From Grifola frondosa (taxonomy: Eukaryota > Basidiomycota > Agaricomycetes > Polyporales > Grifolaceae): 64,000 nt of DNA. Positions 51,591 to 63,018 of the stretch are shown piece by piece (the stretch's first letter is position 1; every line of letters starts with the position of its first letter). Both the position numbers and the translations under genes were made by a program. Under the pieces are notes generated by a model. That model was not told where the DNA came from, did not search any database, and saw only the letters and a program-made list of their open reading frames with translations. The stretch spans positions 248,001 to 312,000 of the forward strand of contig LUGG01000018.1 of assembly GCA_001683735.1 (NCBI GenBank), in the 5' to 3' direction.

Positions 51591-52047
51591 ACTACTTTTA
51601 CCAAACAATCAAAAGACTATCTGACAGAGTAATATTTGTTTTATAGCGAGGGTTATTTCCTAGAAATGACGGGTGCACCAAGCTTGACGGGGTTTCCTAC
51701 TTTTCCGGACAGAGGCTCAGTCGAGTTCGGTTGTGAAAGCGTACTTTCTACTTTTCACAAGGATCACAATGCTCTGTGGTTTCTTCTACGGTGTTCGATT
51801 ACTCGAAATATACCATGGGACTAGAAACAATAGCAAGGCTTGACTTAAATAGCTTGCTCTGTCAGTACACTACAAACTTCCTACAAAGTCACTGCCTTGG
51901 TGCAGTACTTTGCTACTATGACGAATTCCGCCTGGTGAAGGGGAAATGCTCCTGGACTTCTTTCCAGAGACTTATACTCCTCAATCCACTCACAGGACAA
52001 CTATCCAAACAATAACAAACTCTTTCTTAACACTGCTCACCTGGTGC
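51591..52047. other. unassigned segment inside gypsy copy A
   Basis: Short open frames only; no recognisable domain. It may belong to an insertion that continues to about 54,240. Confidence 0.4.
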
Positions 52048-52316
52048 CTTTGCGACAGGGCTTCTGTCCTAACAAAGGTCTGACAACTAATCTGCCTAAA
52101 CTTGCGCTCCCAAAGTCTCTTGCTTTGGCAAGCTAACAATCTAGGTCAGTAACTTCTGATCTTCTTTTCCTAACCTTGTGCTTCCAGAATCTCTTGTCTG
52201 GACAGTTGACAATTTAGGTAACTTCCTTTGCGACAGAACTCTGTCCTAACAAAGGTCTTGACAATCTTCAACCTTTTGCCTGAACTTGCACTTCCAAAGT
52301 CTCTTGCTTTGGCAAG
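52048..52316. repeat. tandem pair of about 180 bp repeats carrying hairpins
   Basis: Two hairpin types alternate. Type A (CTTTG then GACAG/CTGTC then CAAAG) is at 52048-52077 and 52226-52254. Type B (CTTGC, CCAAAG/CTTTGG, GCAAG) is at 52101-52132 and 52285-52316. A weaker B-like copy lies around 52174-52206. Spacing between copies is 178 and 184 bp. Confidence 0.75.
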
Positions 52317-52476
52317 TTAACAATCCAGGTCAATACTTAGTAAGCAGATGGGCCTAGCAATACTTCTGATGTGCCTCAAGTTAAGAGAAAGAATATAAAT
52401 TGTGAGGGAGTGCTACTGAGGGAGGAATCGGGGGGGAAGAATATATTCGAATGATTTGGCGATTTTTCGCTCGCCC

Positions 52477-52483
52477 TTATATA
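52477..52483 (-). promoter_or_regulatory. candidate minus-strand TATA box below the HSE array
   Basis: On the minus strand the sequence reads GGTATATAAGGGCG. It lies about 160 bp downstream (in minus orientation) of the heat-shock-element array. No clear coding gene follows it. Confidence 0.35.
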
Positions 52484-52500
52484 CCCTCCTGAATCCTTCC

Positions 52501-52526
52501 ATTCTATTCTATTCTATTCTATTCTA
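52501..52526. repeat. ATTCT pentanucleotide microsatellite
   Basis: Five perfect ATTCT units in tandem. Confidence 0.95.
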
Positions 52527-52644
52527 TGGCTGACTAATCCCCTTCTTGCTTACCAATCCACTCCCAATGCTTACCAATCCACCAATTTTCCTGCTGACGA
52601 ATGGCTTTTGGAAGTTGCTGGAAGCATCTCTAACCTCTAGTACT

Positions 52645-52888
52645 TTCTGCACAGTTCTGTCTCCTTCTGGACAATTCTCCCAGGTTCTATAAGTTCCTAG
52701 GATGTTCTCCATGATCCTATGTTATTCTGGAATCTGTCAGAATATTCTGGAAATTTCCTTGAGCTTCTGGATTATTCCAGGAATTCTGAAGTAGAAATTT
52801 CGATTAAAGTCCTTCTTTTGAAGACTGTAATCTTCTGGAAAGTTCCGGAAACTTCTTCTCTGCTAGGTTATTCCGGAATGTTCATGAA
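52645..52888. promoter_or_regulatory. long phased array of heat-shock-factor half-sites
   Basis: TTC falls in one 10-bp register at 52645, 52655, 52665, 52675, 52685, 52705, 52725, 52745, 52755, 52765 and 52775, eleven of fourteen steps. GAA fills the intermediate 5-bp positions at 52730, 52740 and 52750. Separate perfect alternating runs lie at 52833-52855 (TTC, GAA, TTC, GAA, TTC) and 52871-52888 (TTC, GAA, TTC, GAA). Alternating TTC/GAA at 5-bp steps is the canonical Hsf1 site, and TTC at 10-bp steps is the step type described in yeast. Function here is inferred. Confidence 0.7.
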
Positions 52889-52916
52889 TATGAAGCCACA
52901 GGTCTATTTGTCCATG

Positions 52917-54259
52917 TCACAGTTGCCACAGTGTCCATTTGCTGATCCAATCCAGATTATATGATATGGATTTGGTGAAATGTGCTGAGTAATGACAAAT
53001 GTGTGCAAATAGAGAGGAATGGGATAAGTCTTTGCATAGCATAGATGTGTCCCTAATTATCCTGCACTTTCTTTTGCAGCTTGCTTCTTTATCATTATTT
53101 TCTTCATCATGGAAACTCGCAAGGGTATGCTGTCTCGATGATGTGGTTTCCATCCTATCTTCTGACCAATCTGATAACTCCTTTTCTGCCATGCTCTCTT
53201 TCCTGCAGGTCTTTGTATTACCGGCTTGGGTGGGGAGCGTAAAGGCCATCTTCTAATTCTTCATCAATATGCTCTTCTGATTTCTCACTTTCTTCTGTAT
53301 AGTTCCTCTTCTAATGCTTAGTGTCTTCATAAGTGACACTTTGAGAGAGAGGGTGTTCATATAGAGAACTGCTTGGATCATGAAAGTGGAGTAACTGACA
53401 GACGAAATAAATGAGGATATAATGACGAAATAATCGACATGACATATTCTACATAGCCTTGTTGCTCGAAATTAATGGAATAGGTCATAACACGTGACAT
53501 ATTCTCGATATGGTTGACACTGCGTAATCCTTTTGATAAGTGACTAGCACTTGACTTTGCTGTCACCTAACATTGCCAATTGTGTCTACAATAGGTATGT
53601 TATAGGATTATTGGTGATAAGTATATCGATGAAATGTTGTTGACTTTATAGTTGGAATAGATTTGATTCGTATCGCAATACATTTATTCCAACAGTCAGT
53701 TGCCTGCGTAGTTTGCTCATCGTAACTAATTGAGCAAGCTACTGATCAGCCATTTCGATTGATATAGTGTCCTTCTTTGAACTCTCTGCTGAAACTCGCT
53801 ACAACTTCATCATTCATTCTCGGTGTTGCTGATGCACTCGACATCGGGGTAGGCAAATTCGTCATGATATTCGATACTGGGACGACTTCGGAGTGATGGC
53901 CGATGGTACATATCGGTTATCCTGACCGTTCATTCTCTATCTTGGGGAGAGCTATCTAGCAACTTCTTCGGCACATTACTAATGATGACCATGTCCCTCT
54001 CCGCACATTATTCAATCTGCGACTGTTTCCATACTCGGTTTCCACGATTATATCACAAACCTTTATGTGATTCGGTGCCTTGGTACATCCCATCTCTTGA
54101 CTACTATATTTAGGGAGGATGAGGATTTCTTTTGGGCCTGAAGAAGTAGTATAGATCTGATTCTATGTAGTACTTCTTTTTGTAGGATTACTTGAATATT
54201 GACATTCCTTCCTAATGAGATGAGATGCTAGTGGTGCCAGACTTGAGATGTGCTGATCA
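52917..54259. other. unassigned AT-rich segment inside gypsy copy A
   Basis: A 110-codon minus frame (52917-53249) overlaps an 85-codon plus frame; neither is recognised. The rest is AT-rich without domain traces. It may be part of an inserted element whose ends I could not define. Confidence 0.4.
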
Positions 54260-55079
54260 ATGGTCACATTGCCATGTTCGAGTACCAATCCAATTTGGTG
54301 CACGACAACGTTACAAGGTGGCACCACTCATAAACCCAAGTTCTCGTCACCCACACCCTTCGCTAAGTCCATGAAGGAAGTGACAGCAGAACAATGGATG
54401 AAATCATGGGAGATGTTTTTCACTTATTATGAAGTGGAATGCTCGAAAGACTGCATTGCATTGGTTCTCAGTTGCTCAGGGAAGGAGCCCTGGATTGGCA
54501 TCATCTTATAGCGATAAGTTCAACAGCGGTATTTCAACGGTTCATGGAAGAAATTCAAGGAAGAATTCTCGGACAATACGGACATCTTGACTCGCAATTC
54601 AATGCACAGCAAGTGCTTGCACATCTTCGAATGACGGAGCAGTGCAATCTTACACCAAACATTTCCATCGATGGGCACCACAGTCCGGCCATAATCAGCA
54701 ACCCTTCTTTCACTTCTTCAGGTTCAGATCAAGCAGTCGATTCGAGATGCAATCGCCGGCCATGAGATGCAACCGGCTATGTGGGAGAAGTACCTCAAAT
54801 GGGCCCAACAAGTGGATCAGGCCCACAGCACTTATGCCCATCCCGGATCATCCTCCACAGCAGTCAAAGATGACTGCTTATCATCATCCTAATTTGCAGA
54901 GTCAATCTCACTCTGCTCCAACTCATGCCTGCAACCTCAACACAATGGACGTTGATCACATGACAGCACGTGCAAAAGGCGTGTGCTTTGTATGTGGCAA
55001 GGTGGGCCACCTGGCAAATGCATGTCCAGATAAGAAGCCCAGCAAGAAGCTGCTTCATGATATGAGCATCGACGATTAA
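54260..55079 (+). pseudogene. gypsy gag capsid/nucleocapsid remnant
   Basis: Frames are broken by stops and slips. The CCHC zinc knuckle CFVCGKVGHLANAC is clear near 54985-55026, after HPNLQSQSHSAPTHACNL and MDVDHM. Upstream, SMKEVTAEQWMKSWEMFF is capsid-like. Confidence 0.75.
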
Positions 55080-55332
55080 TTTGCATTGTAGGACAAGAGC
55101 TCGTCGAGGAGAAGAAGAAGAAGGCTGTTGACAAGGGCAAGCAAAAGCAGACTGCTGAAGAGCCCAAATTGTCCGCCAAGATTCAGGAGATAGAAGCAAT
55201 TGGCACGATGACAATGACATGGAATACAGATTTTTAGAACAGCCTCATGTTGTCCCTGCTGACATGAAGGCTTCTCTTTCTTGCAACCACTACAACTGTA
55301 TTAATGTAACTAAGACACCAGGAAATTGACAG

Positions 55333-58300
55333 AATTTTGATCTCCCAGTTACTAGTGGCAGCAAGGGATCTGTAGAAATGCAGGCACTCCTTGATTCCGG
55401 AGCATTTTTGGTATTCATTCATGAAGACTTCGTGCAAAAGCACAACATCAGAGTGAAGCCTCTCAAAAAACCCGTAGTTGTCTACAATGCAGATCAATCT
55501 GAAAATGAAGGTGGACTGATTCAAGTCTACACAGTGTTGAAGTTGAAGATTGGCAACCACGAGATGGAGGTCCCATGCTTATGACAAATGTAGGTGATGG
55601 AGACTTGATCATAGGTCTCGACTACATTCAATGACATAACCCGGAAAGATTATTGGGATGAAGGGACCATGGAGTTTACTAGATGCCCACAGAAATGCGG
55701 ACCTCGATTCGCAAAGAAGGAAAAGAAAGAGCCGCCAATGATGGAAGAAGCTGATCGAATTTTAACAGCCACAAATGGACTCCGTATGGCTGAGACAAGT
55801 GACGTGAGAGTTCCACCACAACCTACTTGGGAGGAACGAATGAAATTAGAAGAAGAATTCATTCGTGTGGATGATGAAGTTTCCTTGGCTACCGTGATTC
55901 GAAACAATGCTGGGAATTCTACAGACACTGTAGCCTGGATGAAGTCATTTCACATGATCCGAGTCTAATGCTATCCTCGATCAATGGGTGGAAATTTGTG
56001 CTAAATACACCAAGTCGCAGGAAATCGAGGAGGCCGCCCAAGCAGGTAAATAAAAGAAGGAATGGAAAGAGATTGTTCTGGATCACCTCCACAATTTCGA
56101 AGATGTTTTTTCGAAGATGGCCAGTGAATGCTTCCCTATGAGCAAGTCCTACGACCATGCAATTGACTTGATGCCGGACCAAAACTTACCACCCATTTTG
56201 AAGATCTACCCCTTGTCACCGGAAGAAACCCATCAGTTGAATGAGTTTTTAGACGACAACCTCCGAAAAGGTTATATTCACCATCCAAGAGTCCCGTTGG
56301 TGCAGCCGTCTTCTTTGTAAAGAAGAAAGATGGATCTCTTCGACTGATTCAAGACTATCGAAACCTGAATGCAGTCACAATCAAAAATTGGTATCCACTT
56401 CCATGTATCAGCTCCCTAATTGATCATTGAAGGGCACAAAATACTTTATGAAACGACCTTCGTTGGGATACAATAACGTATGGATCAAAGATGGCGATCA
56501 GTGGAAAGCAGCGTTTAGAATGCATCAAGGCTTATTTGAACCAACAGTTATGTTCTTTGGACTTCATGGCTCTCCAGGAACGTTTCAAGCAATGATGAAT
56601 GAAATTTTGAAGGATCTCATTCTTGAAGGACATGTGGTGGTTTACCTGGATGATATTCTTATCTTCACCACCAACCTTTGCACTCATCGATGTCTTATGT
56701 GCGAAGTGCTTAAATGCTTGTGGACAAAGACTTGTTCTTGAAACTGAAGAAATGCCTGTTCGAGGAGCTGTCTATTGACTACCTGGGTATGATCATTTCA
56801 TAGAACTCTGTCTCCATGGACCCAAAAAAGGTCGAAGGATTCTCGACTGGCCAGTGCCCAAAACCGTCAAGGAAGTTCAAGCCTTTTTAGGCTTCACGAA
56901 CTTTTATCGATGCTTCATTCAAGGTTCGCGGATGTTTCCAAACCGTTGAATTTTAACTCGGAAAGGGTTCAAATGACAATGGGAACGAATAACAAGACAC
57001 TTTTGAAACTTTGAAGCATGCATTTACCTCTGTGCCCATCCTAAAACTCCCAGATTTAGACCAGCCATTCAGATTGGAGACGAATGCTTCAGACTTTGCG
57101 ACAGGTGCCGTTCTTAAACAACAAGATGGAGAAGGAGCTTGGACCCCATCACTTCTATTCCAAAGGGCTTAATGAACATGAACACAACTACGAGATTTAC
57201 AACAAAGAATTGCTCACAATTATTCGTGCCCTGGAAGAATATAGGCATTACCTCGAAGGAGGCCCTCACCCTGTTGAAGTTTGGTCGGATCATAAAAACC
57301 TTGAATACTTCCGAAAGGCTCAAGATTGATGTGCAGACAAGCTCGCTGGTTGCTTTACCTTACCTGGTTCAGCTTCATGATTCATCACTGTCTGGAAAAA
57401 ACTATGCAAAGAGCCGATCTGCTCTTGCATAGGACCGATCATGAAGAGGGGTCACCTTAGATAACAGAGACAAGGTCGTGCTAAAGGCAGAATACTTCCA
57501 AGCCCATGCTATCCAACATGGCCACGCATCCATCATTCCTGACCAATCCCTACTTGATCGCATTCGCGAAGCTCTTACATGTGACGAAATCACTACCGAA
57601 CCGATTCAAAAAGCGATGGCCCATGGTCCACGTGAAGTTGGTGCCGGTCTACAAGATTGGAACATGGACAATGGTCTATTGCTATACCAAGAAAAGGTTT
57701 ACGTGCCAAAGGATGACACTATCTGCAAAGAAATTGTTCAGTTACATCATGATTATCCTACCACTGGTCATCCAGGACATTGGAAGACGTACGAACTCGT
57801 CAGCCATAACTATTGTGGCCAGGCTCTCAGTGTACATCCGGAATTATGTCGATGGCTGTGACACTTGTCAACGTAATAAAACCTTCCCTCGACAACTGTA
57901 TGGTCCTCTTCAGCCTAACAAGATTCCGGACCAACCCTGGGACGTTACAATGGTGGATTTAATTACAAGTTTACCAGAAAGCAGTGAACATGATGCAATT
58001 ATGGTTGTCGCTGATCGAATGATGAAATGAGCACACTTCTTCCCTGTTCATGGTACGATTGATGCCCAGGAAGTCACCGAGATATACTATCGAAAATATG
58101 GTCACAGCACAGATTACCTAAGAAGATTATCTCGGATTGTGGAACTCAGTTCGCATCTCGAGTCTTCCAAGAGCTGTGCAAAATTCTCGAAATAACCTCC
58201 GCCATGTCCACTGCCTATCACCCACAGACCGATGGTCAAACGGAATGGATAAATCAAGAACTCGAGCATACTTATGTATTTACTGCAATTTCCATCAAGA

Positions 58301-58862
58301 CAATTGGCATGACAAGCTTATCGAAGCGGAATTTGCATATAACAATCAAGCTCATGAATCTACGAAAGTTTCTCCATTCTATGCAGACTGAGGGCATCAT
58401 CCACGAGCAATGCCAGATCTCGTTACAACGGTACGACATCCAGACTTGAACACCTTGATGTGCAAATGTGAAAATGCTCAAAAAGAATCACGGGCAGCAC
58501 TACAGCTTGCTGCAGATTGTATGAAACATTATTATGATCAGCACGTACAGGAAACACCTCAATTTAAAGTCAGTGATCTAGTCTGGCTGGACACTCACAA
58601 CATTCATGCCAAGCAATCAAGCAAGAAGCTGAGCGCAGAATGCCACGGACCATTCAAAATTCTCGAACAGGTCTCACCGCTCAACTTTAGGCTTAAACTT
58701 CCTCGAACTTGGTGCATCCACCCTGTATTCCATGCATCATTATTGTCCATCTACAAGACAGATCAAATCCCAGGTAGGAAGCCGATGAAACCCCCTGCGA
58801 TTATTATCGAAGGAGAACACGAGTACGAAGTTGAAAAGGTTCTTCGAACAACAGCAAATTGA
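55333..58862 (+). pseudogene. gypsy pol remnant: protease, RT, RNase H, integrase
   Basis: Protease: ALLDSGA at about 55384-55404, with GDLIIGLDYIQ after it. Reverse transcriptase: [35 protein letters not shown], and the active site VVVYLDDILIF near 56638-56670. RNase [34 protein letters not shown] and [11 protein letters not shown]. Integrase: TTGHPGHWKTYELV, PWDVTMVDLITSLPES, TAYHPQTDGQTEWINQELE, and the C-terminal KVSDLVWLDTHNIH and RTWCIHPVFHASLL. More than ten stops and frame changes interrupt it, so it is dead. The chromodomain is cut after EYEVEKVL. Confidence 0.88.
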
Positions 58863-59024
58863 TTCAAAAGCTAATTGTACATTATACATTCATACTTCAT
58901 AATCATACATGAGATTTGTGAGATGATGAACACTAATGGCAATGGTAATGATACAAAGACAGACAAGAAAGTTGAAAGTGTGTGAGACTAGTTGTAAGCA
59001 GAATTGTCATCAATAATAATACTG
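58863..59024. other. AT-rich junction between gypsy copy A and the hAT element
   Basis: Here gypsy homology has ended and the hAT coding region has not begun. No terminal inverted repeat could be fixed by eye. Confidence 0.4.
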
Positions 59025-61812
59025 TCAAGAGTATTCTCCCCTCCCCCAAGAAACAACCTGGCAAGCAAATTCCTCATTATTGATTGGCTCCTGCAAGATA
59101 TTCTCATCAGTTAGATATTCTAAATTTCACTTGACATGCTCATGTTTCAGGTTAAATTTCAGCATTTGCACTCGATGAGAAAACTTACTTACATGGCATG
59201 GGTGGGCTGCACAGGAAGATAATTAAGAGTCACAGTGTAAAGTGTTGGATAGTCCTTGCAGTATATCTGAATTTATTGCCATCAGCCATTGTCCGGACAA
59301 TAGAAAACATTAAGAGACACTCACAGCCCAGTACTCCAAAATGTCATATTCAAAATTGCATCCCTGCATGTGGTGTAACTTATATTCTTCCTCAGCAGTC
59401 CTAACTGCACCTCTGGGATGATTAAGCTCAAATTTATCAACTGGTTATACTGAGCAGCCAAGCTTTTCATGGTGATATAAACAGCCTGGGCTAATGCACC
59501 ACATGTGTAACATTAGAGGTAACAGACATGTTGAGATGAGCAGCATATTTTCACATCTTTGAGAATAGTCATATTGATAAAATATAGCATCGATGTAACA
59601 TTCAAAGCTTTTCACAGCCAGAATGGTTTTCTCACTTCGACAAATATATTCTGCTTCCCAATACTTTTAAACCCATGTCATCTTCATTGTCAGATTTAAA
59701 ACTAGAAATTGTGTTCAGTTTACAAAAGCATATATAAAATCAATACTTACATAGGGCAATTATATAGACTTTTGTGTTATTCATTCTCTTGTAGTATTCA
59801 CTGGCCTTCATGATGCCAACACTTACATATGGCTTCACTAGTGTTCCTTCATGATCACACAGTTTCTCCCATAATGTTTGCAAAAGTTCGATTGCTAAAA
59901 CAGCAGCAGAGAGCATTGGACTATCTACCACAGAAAGTTTGTTTGTTGTGAGATGTAAAATCTAACAGAATAATATTAATATTTGTAGTGACACAAAAAG
60001 CATCAGGTGTACCTTCACTACCACTTTGAATTCTTTCATAACATCCCATTTCATGGGAAGAGCTTTAAGTGGGTGAGATCTCTCTTGATTGCATGGAATA
60101 TAAAGCTATTAACTGCCTGGTTTAAACATTATTCAGGCACACTTTGTTTAAGTTATCGAAAAAGCTAAAGCTACTTATTGGTTTCATTTCATGAAGATGA
60201 TGCATCATGTGCCATGTGGAGTCCCAACAATGTCCCATCTCCTTCAGAAGTTATTGGTTAGATAGCTTAATGACAATAGGTGGATCACCAAGAAAAAAGT
60301 ACTGCTCCACATTGCCTTCCTTGACAATGTCATTGAAATGTTCCTTCCTCTGTCCAGAGGAGTGAACACCATGAACAATGCTATGTTCCAAGATAGTCAA
60401 GTCATGGGCAACTGTCTGTGCAAATATATGAGATTCTCTGTCTGCAGGGGGATGCACATCAACATCATCATCAACAGGTGTTTGAGAGTGACTTTAGTAC
60501 ATGCTGTGCACAGATGTTGCACATGTGCAAAGCACCACACCGATTGTCATTTGCATCAAAGGTCACTCTAGGAGTCCTTAGTAGTATAGCAAGCTCAATC
60601 ATCATGGTATTATTGTTGCTAGCATTGTTGAGTGTGATGTGCTCCACCTACACAACTATTAGCAATTTTGCAATTGGAAAATAACAACTTACTTTTTGAG
60701 TAATTTGTGTGTGATCCAGAGATGCACCATAACATGAGCCAGATGTGTTCCAATGTGGCTCCTCAAAGGTGATGAAATGCTATCAGTGCCATTTTCAATT
60801 CCAGGCTCTTGTTGTTAGACCTTTGATGAGATAATGAGTGATAAGGGCCAGATATAAGTAGCAAGACTTTGAACTCCAAATATCACTTGTGAGACTGATC
60901 TTCCCCAAAGTGGCCTAAAGATAAGACTCAGCATTGATGTTACCCTTATAAGAATAATAAACATACATTCAAATCTGCTTTTAATTCAACAAACCAGTCT
61001 TGCCATGATTGAATGATGGCTACATGTATCTTGATATAGTGTGAAATGTCTGAATTCTTAAGCTCCAATCGAAGCATTATCATCAAGACATGCAGCTCTG
61101 ATTGCTCAACAATGTAGATAAACTATATTATCATTATTGTTAGTTTTTGAATAAATGTGATTAATGTAAATGCTTACCTGATCATCAGAAACAATGGGTG
61201 AAAGTGGAATCCTAGTGGGCTCATTGCTATTAGTGTTGGCAGCAGTAAGCTTCAATGCAAGATCAGCTGCTGCTTTCCTCTTAAGAAGCTGTGGCTCCCA
61301 GCCTTATAGAGTGCACTGTTCCATATATTCATCCTTATGATAATTCTTGATATGTCTTCATAAGCCAGGTGTGCTGGTTCCAGGGAAATACTAATAAAAC
61401 ATGTCTGCCACAAGCACAGGGTCATGTATTGCAGTCTTTCTATAATATAAACCAGTTAGATAATAACTTAGATAATAAATAAAGACAAACCTGCACCACT
61501 TGCAAATAGTGCATGAAGTGGGATTGCCCTTAACACCTTTAATAAAAAAAGTACCATACATCGGCAGCATCAGCTTCCAATTTGTTGCCCCTTGTGATAG
61601 AAGGGGTGGAAGAACTATTGAATGCTGTTATAATGTAAGGATATTCAGATGTAGAAAAAGAGAAAACACAACTTACTTGGCATGGACAGTTGAGTGGTCA
61701 CTTTCGTATTACCATCATCAGAGATGGCTATATCAATGGTCTCCCCAGCTGCCTCAGGGGGGTCAATACATCTTGATGCTGAATGGCTGTGACCACATCC
61801 TCTGCATGCCAT
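59025..61812 (-). pseudogene. hAT-family transposase, decayed
   Basis: The start is taken at MACRGCGHSHSASRC. After an intron, DVWYFFIKGVKGNPTSCTIC suggests a BED-type zinc-finger region; the T run inside it (7 T) shifts the frame. Next come RHIKNYHKDEYMEQCTL with an in-frame stop, then IYIVEQSELHVLMIMLRLEL. The core catalytic signature of agaricomycete hAT is LGKISLTSDIWSSKSCYLYL. Later segments include HSSGQRKEHFNDIVKEGNVE, HCWDSTWHMMHHLHEM and LSAAVLAIELLQTLWEKLCD. The C-terminal dimerisation part has NFEYDILEYWA and YPTLYTVTLNYLPV. Several stops remain even after splicing, so it is probably inactive. Confidence 0.78.
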
Positions 61813-62606
61813 GATGATAAAGGATAAGGAAAGAAATAAACAATAAATGTTGCTGAATGGTTCAAGAGGGCAGAAAACTGGAAATAAGATGACATTGGCT
61901 CAAAACTTATATGTATTGACATTAATGAGAAATATTTGTTCTGCTATGAACAAACAAAACACTGCTGTCACTATTATAAGTATATCAGCTATAGCATTTA
62001 TTGCATCAATATTGTGTTTTCTTACATCAGTATGACATTATGTGATCATTTGAGGGTGAGCAAAGTGAAGATAGCCAAAGTTCTGTGTAATCAATGTACA
62101 TGTCAGTCAAGAAAAAAAAACATCTAGAAATGTATGAAAGAAAAAAACCTGATTTAACTGCAATATGTGTAAGTCACCATTTATTCAATTAAGTAAAAAG
62201 TACCTCTCTCACTATTAGAAGGGCATTGTCAAACTCTTGAAAGCTTTGGTCAGTTATTTAGCCTCTCAGATACCATTAATATATGATTATTTGAGAGCTA
62301 TGTAGAGATAATGAAAGTCCTATATAATCAATACATGTGAGTTGACATTATGTTCCATTGAGTTGCAAATGCTTCTCTCACTATCAGAACTGTCTGACTA
62401 GCCAACTTGCTGCTCTTTATATTTTATTTCAACACATACTTGTATCTACCCCACTCTATGAAGCTCATTCATGCTCTCATGCTCAGTACAAAAATTATTC
62501 AACTAGTTTAGAAAGGAGGAAGTCACACCTCATGATGTATTGCACATCTTTAGCTTGTTCTGTGTACAAGATAAATACATAATGATGCCCAACCTAGAAG
62601 ATTTCT
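61813..62606. other. AT-rich spacer between hAT gene and LTR B
   Basis: No gene seen. It should include the hAT 5' end, whose terminal repeat I could not identify. Confidence 0.4.
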
Positions 62607-63007
62607 TGTAACAAATAGCCAAAACCGTGACAGAGTAGGCTTACTCCTGGTCTTGCGATTTGTACGTGTTGATTTCGGTGAGCGAAGCTGGCAACGAAAG
62701 CAAATGTTCAACGAAGTCAATATTAAGTACAACTAATATACAAGCAACTTACCTGGCAACGAAAGCAAATGTTCAACGAAGTTGAACGAGCTGACGTTCC
62801 AGGTAGCAAAAACCAATCTTAAATAGCAAGGTTCGTTTGCGTACGTATGGTCACTATCCCACAATAATGCCTTATTCATCCGCTCACCAATCAGTGTCAT
62901 CAATATGACACCCGTTCCTCTATCTATCACCTGATCTCACAGGTGATCAACGCGACGCGTCCCAGCGCCTACTGGGCGTCTATGTCCAAATCAGGAAATT
63001 TGTTACA
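62607..63007 (-). repeat. 3' LTR of gypsy copy B
   Basis: It is bounded by TGTAAC and GTTACA. It contains an internal duplication of AACATTTGCTTTCGTTGCCA (about 62693-62714 and 62756-62777) that copy A lacks. Confidence 0.82.
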
Positions 63008-63018
63008 TTACCCCCTCT

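Larger units (their letters stand above)
49680..58850 (+). mobile_element. Ty3/gypsy chromovirus copy A, decayed, 3' end missing
   Basis: The element runs from a left LTR through gag and pol remnants on the plus strand. Order is gag coiled coil, CCHC knuckle, protease, reverse transcriptase, RNase H and integrase, the Ty3/gypsy order. Homology with copy B stops at about 58845 inside the chromodomain, so the chromodomain body and right LTR are absent. Unassigned DNA at about 51,620-54,240 interrupts it and may be a nested insertion. Confidence 0.8.

Noticed and set aside
52048..52316. CRISPR-like array
   Set aside because: Units are about 180 bp, imperfect, and not separated by unique spacers of constant length; this is also eukaryotic DNA.
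52645..52888. Simple microsatellite explanation for the TTC periodicity
   Set aside because: The bases between TTC units differ from turn to turn, so it is not a plain 10-bp tandem repeat, although decay of an older repeat cannot be fully excluded.
52917..53256. Opposed 110-codon minus and 85-codon plus frames
   Set aside because: Neither shows a domain, and AT-rich repeat DNA often yields such frames.
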